The notes below the pieces were generated by a model, which saw only the letters and a program-made list of their open reading frames with translations, was not told where the DNA came from and made no database searches. The position numbers and the translations under genes are program-made. From Martensiomyces pterosporus (Eukaryota; Kickxellomycota; Kickxellomycetes; Kickxellales; Kickxellaceae): a DNA stretch of 64,000 bases. The DNA lies in assembly GCA_025201845.1 (NCBI GenBank), contig MU603933.1:48525-112524 (forward strand), written 5' to 3'. Shown one piece after another: positions 21,551-30,070 of this stretch (position 1 is the stretch's first letter; the number at the start of each line of letters is the position of its first letter).

Positions 21551-21766
21551 ATGGGCGGGGCTCTCGTGTTCTGGGTCGGCGTAATCACCGCGGCTATCTG
21601 CGTCGCCATGCTGTTCACTTTCAAAAACATGTCGGACCCCACGCTGTGGCGGACGTGCTCTATACTCACGCTCTCGTGCTGCTACCTCATGTGGGCCATC
21701 ACCTATCTGGCACAGCTGCATCCTATCATCATACCCAAGCGCGACAACTTGAGAGTAGACCTGTAG
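21551..21766 (+). CDS. VMA9: V-type ATPase V0 subunit e (Vma9)
   Basis: 71-residue hydrophobic protein with two transmembrane helices (about 5-25 and 35-55) and a short polar tail. Length and the diagnostic block LMWAITYLAQLHPIIIPKRDNLR match fungal Vma9. It is part of the membrane-embedded proton-translocating V0 sector of the vacuolar ATPase. Single exon; ATG at 21551 is the natural start. The nearest alternative is the metazoan ATP6V0E form, which is the same subunit. Confidence 0.92.
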   Translation: MGGALVFWVGVITAAICVAMLFTFKNMSDPTLWRTCSILTLSCCYLMWAITYLAQLHPIIIPKRDNLRVDL

Positions 21767-22162
21767 ACACCGCTTTGTCCAACGTGGCTGCGTGTACCGG
21801 TGCTGTTCGATCGGATAGCTCTTATTTTTGCTGGTATACGCCATTTGCTCTTTCGCTTCTTTCTCTCGCCTTGTTCTCTATTACCAGCCTATACATATAT
21901 TGGCAGTACACGACCTGTTTACCAGGCCTGTGCTCCTTGCAAGAGTAGCAAAGCTTCGGCTCGCTCTGTGGAAATGCGCCCCATGTGCCTCAAACCATAA
22001 ACGCCATTTAAACTGCGATTTTGGGCCAGCCTCCTGCTGAGAGTTGGGGGAGTTTTTGCGTGTGCATGCTCTTTGTTTCGCCCACCAGCTCCTTCACGCT
22101 CAGCTCTGTTGTATGTAATATATCTTGTCGTGCCAACAAACGCATCTCCGTGCCGAAACAAG
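21767..22162. other. intergenic region VMA9-RPC17
   Basis: 396 bp holding the VMA9 3' flank and the RPC17 promoter. No further gene seen. Confidence 0.4.
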
Positions 22163-22666
22163 ATGGAGGTTCTTAGTCGTCAGGAAGCACTGCTAACCAA
22201 CTACGAGGTTCTCCAGGTTCTCAAGGAAGAAGACGAGCGGCACAAGAAGCTCAAGTCCTCGGCCGACCACAAATATCCCGAAAACGTGACGACACTCAAA
22301 TTCGAGGCCCTGCAGTACTTGAACGCAACACCATGCGCAGCACAGTCTGCAGAGCAGATCGCGGCACTCAAGGGGGAGCTGACGGTGGACTGGGAGTTGA
22401 CAAAGGCTGAGGCGCTTCAGATTATCAATCTCCGGCCCACAGTGCCGGCCGTCCTTGACACAATCATTGAGGAGCGCGAGGAGCGGCTGGAGGTTGAGGA
22501 CCTCATGCAGCTGGCGGAAGTTGTTGTCGCTGCGCTGCCCAGGGATGAAGGCGAGGAGGACGAGGAGGCGGAGGATGTGGAGATGGAGGGCGACGAGGAC
22601 AAGGGTGGTGAGGACAAGGGTGGTGAGGACAAGAGTGGTGAGGACCAGGAGATGGCCGAGAACTAG
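22163..22666 (+). CDS. RPC17: RNA polymerase III subunit Rpc17 (RPC9/CRCP)
   Basis: 167 residues. Rpc17 pairs with Rpc25 to form the Pol III stalk, which contacts TFIIIB. The start MEVLSRQEALLTNYEVLQVL at ATG 22163 is the canonical family N-terminus; an open frame continues upstream but without ATG. The HRDC-like fold covers about residues 1-125, ending with LEVEDLMQLAEVVVAAL. The C-terminal 40 residues are an acidic tail (Glu/Asp) with GGEDK-type pentapeptide repeats encoded by near-identical 15-bp units (about 22592-22640). Confidence 0.92.
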   Translation: MEVLSRQEALLTNYEVLQVLKEEDERHKKLKSSADHKYPENVTTLKFEALQYLNATPCAAQSAEQIAALKGELTVDWELTKAEALQIINLRPTVPAVLDTIIEEREERLEVEDLMQLAEVVVAALPRDEGEEDEEAEDVEMEGDEDKGGEDKGGEDKSGEDQEMAEN

Positions 22667-22951
22667 TAGAGGCAAAGGCTTGTTTGAGTGTTTTTTTTTT
22701 TGATCCTGGCTGCAGCTGAATTGAAAGAGGCTTGACCCATGTCGAGCCGGTCATGTGGGGCACAGCTAGTCTACCATTATAGTAAATCTGGCTGGGACTG
22801 AAATTCAGATATTCATAAATATGCTGTTTTTTTTTTGGCTCGGTGCTTGCTCGAAAACTCGTTTCTGGCTATTACCCAAGCTCGATAGTTCGCATTCTTG
22901 TCAGTTGTCGCTGCGGCGTGTTGCACATTAGAGGAGCAATTGACAGCAGTT

Positions 22952-23833
22952 ATGTTTTATGATCTGAATATTGCGCTGCCCGAGTCGGCCGGAAAGCCCA
23001 ACGGCCACGTGAGTTCTCAGGACTGGACACAGGTCGTGCAGGCAGTTGAGCAGGCTCGTGAGTTCGGATACGGCGTGGTAGCGCTGAACCAAACTATTCA
23101 GGGCAAAGTGACTCCCGCGCACCTGAAAATATGGACCTCCGTCCCCCGTATCAAGGGCGCGATCTACAGCTGGAACACGGAGGACGGCACGCGCCTACCT
23201 GCCAAGGCCACAGACAGGGTACCCAGAGGCAGCATCCGCATTCTCCGGCGCCTAACCTCCGTCCTGACGGATGCATCGCAGGGCCACGGATTGACGAGCA
23301 ACGGCAACCCCACTGTGAGTGAGTACGACATCGTGGCTGCGCGCCCCACGTCAGATAAGCTGCTGTTTGCGGCGAGCAGCGGGACCTGGGACGCAATTGA
23401 CGTTATTTCGCTGGATATGGGCACGCGGTGGGGCTTTTTCGCCAAGCACAAGACAGTTGGCCAGGCGCTGGAGATGGGGTACTCGTTTGAGATCGCGTAT
23501 GCGCCTGCGCTCACGGATCCATCGAGCCGGAGGCAGTGGGTCAGCAATGCGGCGAGCATCGTGCGAGTTACGAGGGGAAAGGGCGTTGTGTGGACAAGCG
23601 GTGCTGGCAGAGCATTCGACGTTAGGCCCCCCTATGATATCGTCAACTTGGGCAGCGTGCTGCAGCTCAACGGGGACCTCTCAAAGCGGGCCCTCACGAC
23701 GAACGCGCGGTCGGCCCTGATTCACGCGTATACGAGAACAGAGACACTGAGGGCCGTCATTGCGGTTGCTCAGCCGCCGTCGAGCGATGCCGACGGGCCT
23801 GTGCGCAAAAAGGCGAAGACAGCCAAGCAATAG
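22952..23833 (+). CDS. RPP1: RNase P/MRP protein subunit Rpp1 (RPP30)
   Basis: 293 residues from ATG 22952 (MFYDLNIALPES). The open frame runs further upstream but only from a TTG, and MFYDLN is the conserved family start. The TIM-barrel fold is supported by the FGYGVVALN strand, the DIVAARPTSDKLLFAA segment, IDVISLDM and the late ERE/FEIAYAPAL block. It is needed for tRNA 5' processing and rRNA processing by RNase MRP. The C-terminus is basic (VRKKAKTAKQ), a likely nuclear signal. It lies 285 bp downstream of RPC17 on the same strand. Confidence 0.93.
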   Translation: MFYDLNIALPESAGKPNGHVSSQDWTQVVQAVEQAREFGYGVVALNQTIQGKVTPAHLKIWTSVPRIKGAIYSWNTEDGTRLPAKATDRVPRGSIRILRRLTSVLTDASQGHGLTSNGNPTVSEYDIVAARPTSDKLLFAASSGTWDAIDVISLDMGTRWGFFAKHKTVGQALEMGYSFEIAYAPALTDPSSRRQWVSNAASIVRVTRGKGVVWTSGAGRAFDVRPPYDIVNLGSVLQLNGDLSKRALTTNARSALIHAYTRTETLRAVIAVAQPPSSDADGPVRKKAKTAKQ

Positions 23834-24269
23834 ACAGAGCGAGTAGCCGGCTCCTAGTACATTTTTCTTTTTGACGTCAATCAAGCCATTCGCAGCTTGG
23901 GAGCTGTCTCGTGTGGACGTGGGAAGGAGTGACCTCAGAGGCGCTGCAGTGCTGGCGAGTGTGGGAATGCTGCTGGTTGTTGCAAATCATGGGTGGCTTG
24001 AGAGCGACTGCAGCAGCAGGGCTAGGCGTGCAGCTCTCCCACGGCTGTGACCGCTCATCTGAGCTGGCGCGCCGAAATAGTGCGAGGGCAGCAACGAAAA
24101 GGCGGGTAAGGGGCGGAGGTGCTCAGCAGTAACAGAGCGGGGACCCCACTTCTCTGTCGCTTAAAGGCAGGACTGCACGAAAGCCCAGCTCCCTCCATCG
24201 CCCTTTCTTCAGTCTCTGAATACATTCTCTATTGCCAACTCCGCCAGCTATCTCAGGTTCAGCTTCCAA
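23834..24269. other. intergenic region RPP1-kynureninase
   Basis: 436 bp; RPP1 3' flank and kynureninase promoter. No other feature seen. Confidence 0.4.
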
Positions 24270-25610
24270 ATGGATACCCTACAAGCAGCAGCAAGGGAGG
24301 AGGGGCTCGCCCTCGACGACATCAAGTTCGCCCAGGCCATGGACGCCAGGGACCCCTTGGCTCATTTGCGCGACGAATTCGAGATTCCAACGGTGAGCCA
24401 GGTGACCGGCAAGGAGAGCGCCAGCGGCGGCTCTTCCTGCACCTACCTGTGCGGCAACTCCTTGGGTCTCCTTCCAAAGCGGTCGCGCCGCATTCTGAAC
24501 GAGGAGCTGACTGAGTGGGCGCAGAAGGGCGTTGTCGGCCACCACAGGCACTCCAAGGGCCGACCCTGGATCGAGTACCGCAAGCAGATAGTCGAGAAGA
24601 TGGCGCCCATGTTTGGAGCCAAGCCCATCGAGGTCGGCGTCATGAACACGCTAACGGTGAATGTTCACCTGATGCTCGCAGCGTTCTACAAGCCAGCAGG
24701 AGCGCGCTACAAGATCCTTATCGAGAGCAAGGCGTTCCCCTCGGACCACTACGCTGTCGAGTCGCAGGTCCAGTGGCACAAGCTCCCTGCGGACGCCATG
24801 CTCCTGGCCAAGCCCCGGGATGGCGAGCTTACGCTGCGCACCGAGGATATCCTGAGCCTGATCGAGACCCAGGGCGACGAGATTGCCGTTGTCATGCTCA
24901 GTGGCGTGCAGTATTACACTGGGCAGGTGTTTGAGATGGAGAGGATCACAGCAGCTGCCCAGGCCAAGGGGTGCGTTGTGGGCTGGGACCTCGCCCACGC
25001 AGCCGGCAATATCCCCGTGAAGCTGCATGACTGGAACGTCGACTTTGCATGCTGGTGCACGTACAAGTACATGAACTCTGGGCCCGGCGGCATCTCTGGG
25101 TTCTTTGTCAACGAGCGCTACGCCCACGACAGCGATCTGGTCAGGCTCACGGGGTGGTGGGCGCACGACGAGAAGACCCGCTTCCAAATGACCAACCAGT
25201 TTGTCCCCAACGAGGGTGCTGCTGGGTTCGAGATCTCGAACACGCCGATTCTCATCGCCGCGTCTCTGCTTGGGTCGCTCGAGGTGTTTGAGCAGACAGG
25301 CATGGAGGAGCTCAGAGGCAAGTCCGTGCTTATGACCACGTACCTCGAGTACCTATTGGACAAGCATGCCGGCGGGGACATCCAAGTCATCACGCCCAGG
25401 GATCACCGCGGGGCTCAGCTCTCTCTGCTCTTCACGACCGAGCTGTTCGAGCCTGTTTTCCGCGCCTTGATGGATGCCGGCGTCATCTGTGATGAGCGTA
25501 AGCCCAACTGCATCCGCATTGCTCCCGTCCCGCTGTACAACACATTCAGCGACGTGTGGACGTGCGCTGAGATTATCCGCGGCGCCATTGCCTCTGCAAA
25601 GCAGCAGTAG
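24270..25610 (+). CDS. BNA5: kynureninase
   Basis: PLP enzyme that cleaves kynurenine or 3-hydroxykynurenine to anthranilate or 3-hydroxyanthranilate plus alanine in the tryptophan-to-NAD pathway. 446 residues, one exon, normal length. Signatures: TYLCGNSLGLLPK near residue 60, the NTLTVNVHLML substrate region, AFPSDHYA, the aspartate-containing GWDLAHAAGN and the PLP-lysine segment CTYKYMNSGPGG (Lys266). The C-terminal domain has RIAPVPLYNTFSDVW. ATG 24270 gives the usual short N-terminus. Confidence 0.96.
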   Translation: MDTLQAAAREEGLALDDIKFAQAMDARDPLAHLRDEFEIPTVSQVTGKESASGGSSCTYLCGNSLGLLPKRSRRILNEELTEWAQKGVVGHHRHSKGRPWIEYRKQIVEKMAPMFGAKPIEVGVMNTLTVNVHLMLAAFYKPAGARYKILIESKAFPSDHYAVESQVQWHKLPADAMLLAKPRDGELTLRTEDILSLIETQGDEIAVVMLSGVQYYTGQVFEMERITAAAQAKGCVVGWDLAHAAGNIPVKLHDWNVDFACWCTYKYMNSGPGGISGFFVNERYAHDSDLVRLTGWWAHDEKTRFQMTNQFVPNEGAAGFEISNTPILIAASLLGSLEVFEQTGMEELRGKSVLMTTYLEYLLDKHAGGDIQVITPRDHRGAQLSLLFTTELFEPVFRALMDAGVICDERKPNCIRIAPVPLYNTFSDVWTCAEIIRGAIASAKQQ

Positions 25611-25912
25611 GCGGTGGCCTCGGGCATCATCGTCAGCATCAGCATCAGCATCAGCATCAGTGTAAGCAGCAAAGGGCCCTCTGGAGTCACGTGCATCGCT
25701 GTGCTGGCAGCTGGTGCTTTTGCCCCGACCCTCCTGTCTTTTCCTGCAAGCCCATTTTGCCTAGTATCCTCTTCTTGCATTTGGCCCGGTCCGCCTTAGC
25801 TTTCTGCTTCAGAGTTTTTATACTTGAATCTGTGTTTTATCGCTGCCCGTAAGCGCCGCCCCCGATAGTTCTCGTCTTGAAAATCAGCCGCCGTGTGTGC
25901 TCCAGATTGTAA
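25611..25912. other. intergenic region with (CAGCAT)n repeat
   Basis: 302 bp. Just after the kynureninase stop, 25634-25660 is a CAGCAT/ATCAGC hexamer run. The rest is the 3' flank and the DNAJC11 promoter. Confidence 0.6.
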
Positions 25913-27904
25913 ATGAGCGACAGCGAGGCTTGGAATGAACAGCTGGAGGAGGAGCGGCTGCGCGACATGGAGCGCGAGTGGGCGGCCACGTCCGAAGGCG
26001 GCGTGGACTACTACTCCGTTCTGAATGTCTCGCGTGAGGCCACAAGCGACGACGTTCGCGAGGCGTACAAACGGCTAAGCCGCCTGTTCCATCCAGATCG
26101 GCACCACAGCGCCGAGAAGCGGGAGTGGGCACAGCGGCAGTTCCACAGCATCCAGCGCGCATACGAGGTTCTGACCGACCCCGCGCGCCGCGCAGCCTTT
26201 GACCAGTTCGGCGAGCAGGGGCTGCGCAGCGGCATGGCTGTGGGGTACAAGATGCACTCGGCGCAGGAGCTGCGAGAGTCTTTCGAGCGCGAGGCGCGCA
26301 AGCGCCGCTTGGAGGAGGTGGAGCAGTGGGTGCAGTCAAAGTCCGACATCACTGCTGAACTGGACTCGGCAAAGCTCGTGTCGCCGATGATCAGGCAGCT
26401 GCTGGCAAAGGCTGGCGTGCACAGCGTGCCTGCCAGCGATCTGGTCAACGTCAAGCAGCTGTTTATGCGGCATTCGTTCACCGCCGGCTTGACAGATAAT
26501 CTCTCGGGCACCCTCACGGGCCACATGGTCTCGCGCAACAACCGCGGGGCTGGAAACATCATTGGAACGCTCAAGCGCACGTTTGGCCCGCAGTCGTGGG
26601 TGTCGCTCAGCGTGCCTGCCTTGCCGCCGTACGTGGTCACCATGAAGTCGACGTACCAGCCGATGGCAGAGGCATTCTGCACGGGTCAGGTGTCGATGCA
26701 CTCGCTGGACCTGTCCTCGCCGCCGTCAGCCACAGTGACCCTGGGCCGGCTGATGACAAACACCACCACGGCGTTTATGACCATGCGCACGGGGAACCAG
26801 TACGCGCTGGGTCCGTTCTGGAGAAATAGCCCGACCCGCATCCCACCGCCGGCAGTGCCCAGGAGGCCTGGCAGGCCAGCACGCATGCTGCCGCGCGAGC
26901 CCAGCGGCGTATCTGTTGGCCTCTCGGGGAAGCACGGAGAGAAGGGCGAGTTTGTCCTGGATGTCAGCGCTGGGCTGCAGCAGTCGCACATTTCGGCGAA
27001 CTACACGCGCAAAATAGACAGCCACTTTTCGGTCTCGGGCGGCGTGGTCGTTGTCGGCGTTGGCGCGCCAATGCCCGAAGGCACGTATGACCGGATCGGC
27101 GACGATGGCGGCAATGCCGCCGGCGTGAGCAGCGTCGCAACGGGGCTTCAGGGCATTGGCGAGGTGTCTGCAAACATCGCTGTCGAGGGGGAAGTCGATG
27201 ACTGGACAAAGGTTGGGTGGAAGGTCGACTTTGGCCTCACGTCGGGCGTCAAGGTCACCGTCCACCTTCAGCGCCTGGGCCACCGCATCCAGCTCCCAGT
27301 GCTGCTGACGCCCCTGCTGGAAGCCGACCTGCTCCTCTATGCGGCCGGCATTCCGTTCGCGCTGGCCTTTGGCCTGCACTACACTGTGCTCAAGCCCCGC
27401 CGCCGCAGGCGGATCCAGCAGCGGATGGAGGAGCTCAAGGAGGAGCAGCGGTACCAGCTCTTCCAGCAAAAGCGCCACGCTGAGGAGGCCGTCCGCCTGA
27501 TGGCCGCATCCGTCGAGCGCAGCCGCAGCACCGCGCGGTCCACTGGCGGGCTTGTTATCGAGGCTGCGTACTACGGCGACCTGCCATTCGGAATCGCCTC
27601 GCAAAACACCAACTCGCTCTCTGCCACACTGGATACAATTGAGGCGTCCCGCAAGGCACTGAGCACAACTGATGAGCCTCGCGCGTGCGACGTCACGCTG
27701 GCCCTGCATGCTCTTATCTCGAACAGCCAGCTGGTCATTGCTGGCGGCGGCAGCAAGAGGTTCTTGCCCGGGTTCTATGACCCCGCATTTGGCGCCAAAA
27801 AGTCGCTGTTTGTGCGCTATAGCTTCAAGGGCGTGCTCCATGAGGTCATTGCCAGGGACGACCAGCCGCTGGCTATCCCGATGAAGGCGCACTCGATCGA
27901 GTAG
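25913..27904 (+). CDS. DNAJC11-like J-domain protein (mitochondrial outer membrane/MICOS-associated family)
   Basis: 663 residues. The J domain (about 29-100: VDYYSVLNVSREATSDDVREAY...) has the HPD triad at 60-62. The middle is a long beta-rich region with repeated YxxxxxS/T-type strands. The C-terminal DUF3395 domain is clear: SNSQLVIAGGGSKRFLPGF, then the YDPAFG and KKSLFVRYSFKG blocks. In animals DNAJC11 associates with SAM/MICOS at the mitochondrial outer membrane and affects cristae; the same role here is inference. A hydrophobic segment near 475-495 precedes an Arg/Glu-rich coiled coil (RRRRRIQQRMEELKEEQRYQ). It is longer than the human protein (559). Confidence 0.88.
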   Translation: MSDSEAWNEQLEEERLRDMEREWAATSEGGVDYYSVLNVSREATSDDVREAYKRLSRLFHPDRHHSAEKREWAQRQFHSIQRAYEVLTDPARRAAFDQFGEQGLRSGMAVGYKMHSAQELRESFEREARKRRLEEVEQWVQSKSDITAELDSAKLVSPMIRQLLAKAGVHSVPASDLVNVKQLFMRHSFTAGLTDNLSGTLTGHMVSRNNRGAGNIIGTLKRTFGPQSWVSLSVPALPPYVVTMKSTYQPMAEAFCTGQVSMHSLDLSSPPSATVTLGRLMTNTTTAFMTMRTGNQYALGPFWRNSPTRIPPPAVPRRPGRPARMLPREPSGVSVGLSGKHGEKGEFVLDVSAGLQQSHISANYTRKIDSHFSVSGGVVVVGVGAPMPEGTYDRIGDDGGNAAGVSSVATGLQGIGEVSANIAVEGEVDDWTKVGWKVDFGLTSGVKVTVHLQRLGHRIQLPVLLTPLLEADLLLYAAGIPFALAFGLHYTVLKPRRRRRIQQRMEELKEEQRYQLFQQKRHAEEAVRLMAASVERSRSTARSTGGLVIEAAYYGDLPFGIASQNTNSLSATLDTIEASRKALSTTDEPRACDVTLALHALISNSQLVIAGGGSKRFLPGFYDPAFGAKKSLFVRYSFKGVLHEVIARDDQPLAIPMKAHSIE

Positions 27905-28196
27905 GCCTGTGTCATTGACAGGTGCCTTCGTTTTGCGCATTGGCCCACTCACTCTACACCAAAATAGAACCTGAATCTTGAGCAAATGTGACTCACGGGA
28001 GCAGTAGCGAGTGTCCCAGGCCCCGCTGCCCCTCCTTCAGCACCCCACATGAACAAACACGCTATCAATGTCCCTTCTTTGACCCAGCAGCTGCTTTTAC
28101 CGCTCTATTTTCCTTTCTCTAATACACCTGCCGCGCCTTTGCAGCAGCCCTCTACATTTGCAATTCGCTCCGATTTGTAGTTTTGTACCCGTGCCC

Positions 28197-29588
28197 ATGC
28201 AATTCTTGTTCAGGCGAGTAGCTGCCGGAGCTGCGCCGCGCACCCGGTGCTGCTCGCGCAGCTACTCGGGAAAGAGCCACTACGACGAGACTGTCGTCTA
28301 CAAGGTAAACACCACAGACCCACGCCCCAAAAAGCCAGCACCCACTCCGTGCTGGCATCTGTCTACACGCCCGATGCTCACACAATGCTCCTGGCCTGCC
28401 TCGCTGTAGTACGCCAGCCAAAAGATCAAGCCTGTCAGCGTCAAGGAGCTGCTCAAGTATGGACAGCCGCCATTATCGAAGGAGAGCATCCTGGACTCCG
28501 TCGCCTACTCGCAGGCAGAGCTGCCGGTGCGTCTCGCAAAGCGCGTGATATCGTTCCACAGACTGCCGTTCATAGTCGGCACGAACCCGCATATTGCACG
28601 TGTCTATAACCAGTACTACGAGGCATTTGACCGCCTGCATGCGTTTGCGCCGGTCACTGATCTGGATGCCGAGTGGGAGTTCACGCGCGCACTCGAGCGG
28701 CAGACACAAATCCTGGTCGACGTCATCCCCACCATCGCGCAGGGGTTCCTGGAGTGCAAGCAGTATATGCCGCGCGAAGAAAGGGCTACTTTCATCAACG
28801 ATTTGATCCGCTCTAGAATCGGGCTGAGAGTCATTGGCGAGCAGCACGTTGCGCTGTCGTACCAGTTCCGCAAAGAACAGGAGAGAAGGGACAAGGGGTC
28901 AAGCACTGCCAGCAGCAGCAGCAGTGCAAGACACAAGGTCAGGGGCTCGGGCGGGATGGACGATGTGTGGGTGGGCACTATACACACAAAGCTTCTTCCA
29001 GCGAGCATGATGGAGCAGTGCGGGCAGATGGTGCAAAACATGTGCGAGCTCTACTACGGCACAGCACCCAGTTATTACGTGGACGGCGACGTGAAAGAAA
29101 CCATCAGCTACATCCCCTCGCACTTTGAGTACATTACGTGCGAGCTGCTGAAGAACGCGTTCAGAGCAACCGTCGACTTTAGTGCCAAGACACACAGGCT
29201 ATCGCACCCGCCAATCCAGATCACCATCACAAAGGGCGAAGGGTATGTGGGCGTGCGTATTCGCGACCAGGGAGGGGGCATCACAAAGGAAAACATGCGC
29301 AACGTGTTTGAGTACTCGTGGTCGACCATGCAGAAGGACAGTGCTGACGACAGCGGCAGCGGTGCCGGCGGATCGTCAATGGCTGGCATGTCGCTTCAAA
29401 CCAACCTGGCGTTGCAGCAGGGAATCGGCGGCCCCATTGCTGGGCTGGGATTCGGACTGCCCATGGCCCGCCTGTATGCCGGGTACTTTGGTGGCTCGCT
29501 GGACATTGTCTCGATGGAGGGGTACGGCTGCGATGTGTTCCTGAAGCTGCGTAGCATCGAGGGCAGCGTGGAGGAGAAGCAGATCTAG
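28197..29588 (+). CDS. mitochondrial 2-oxoacid dehydrogenase kinase (BCKDK/PDK family), 2 exons
   Basis: GHKL-type Ser kinase that inactivates branched-chain 2-oxoacid or pyruvate dehydrogenase. Exon 1 is 28197-28304 (36 codons, Arg/Ala-rich presequence starting MQFLFRRVAAGAAP); exon 2 is 28410-29588; the 105-nt intron has donor GTAAAC and acceptor TGTAG, phase 0. 428 residues. Motifs: LPFIVGTNPHIA, the N-box ELLKNAFRAT, G1 box RDQGGGI, G2 box GLGFGLPMARLYA and the end block GYGCDVFLKLRSIEG. LPFI.G.NP and the C-terminus favour a BCKDK/Pkp2-like identity over classic PDK. A Ser-rich low-complexity insertion follows the helical domain (about residues 188-208). Confidence 0.85.
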
Positions 29589-29738
29589 GCGGCTTGTTGC
29601 TGCGTCCAGCTGCTGTCACGTTTTCCCCATCATTCGCCTGTTGCATGGAGGTGCTTTATAGGCCCAGCCGCCATGTGGGCATGCTGGGCCGCTCAGTGCA
29701 GCTGCTCCACCCCACTCACCCTCACGCAAATAGCAGAA

Positions 29739-29945
29739 ATGGTCAAGGCTGTCAAGGGAACGCTTATTGAATGCGACCAGGCTGCGCGCGAGGTTCTTCT
29801 GAAGCTCAACTCGACCGACAAGTTCATCATCGAGGACCTCGACAGCACGCACCTGTTCATAAACTCGACGCACCTGGAGAGGATCCGCGAAGCGCTGGAC
29901 GAGCTCATGAACGAAAACACGTACAAGATCGAGACGCTCACGTAG
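29739..29945 (+). CDS. TFB5: TFIIH subunit Tfb5 (GTF2H5/TTDA)
   Basis: 68 residues, matching the roughly 65-72 of the family. Tfb5 binds Tfb2/p52 and stimulates XPB in transcription and nucleotide-excision repair. The start MVKAVKGTLIECD is the canonical N-terminus, so ATG 29739 is chosen although the frame is open further upstream. KFIIEDLDSTHLFI is the central family block. It lies 150 bp after the kinase gene and is convergent with the BEACH gene (126 bp between stops). Confidence 0.92.
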   Translation: MVKAVKGTLIECDQAAREVLLKLNSTDKFIIEDLDSTHLFINSTHLERIREALDELMNENTYKIETLT

Positions 29946-30070
29946 CCTCGAATCGCAGCTCGGAGTGGCGAGGACTGTATAAATAGTGGTGGCATTTAAA
30001 GTAGCCGTTAAATAAAATAAAAAAGAAACTGAAATGCAGGATAGCTGCTGCCGGTGTCTCTGGTCTTGCG

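Noticed and set aside
22073..22162. Longer N-terminus for Rpc17
   Set aside because: The upstream frame begins at a non-ATG codon, and MEVLSRQEALLTNYEVL is the conserved family start.
22898..22951. Longer N-terminus for Rpp1/RPP30
   Set aside because: The upstream start is TTG; MFYDLN at 22952 is the conserved start.
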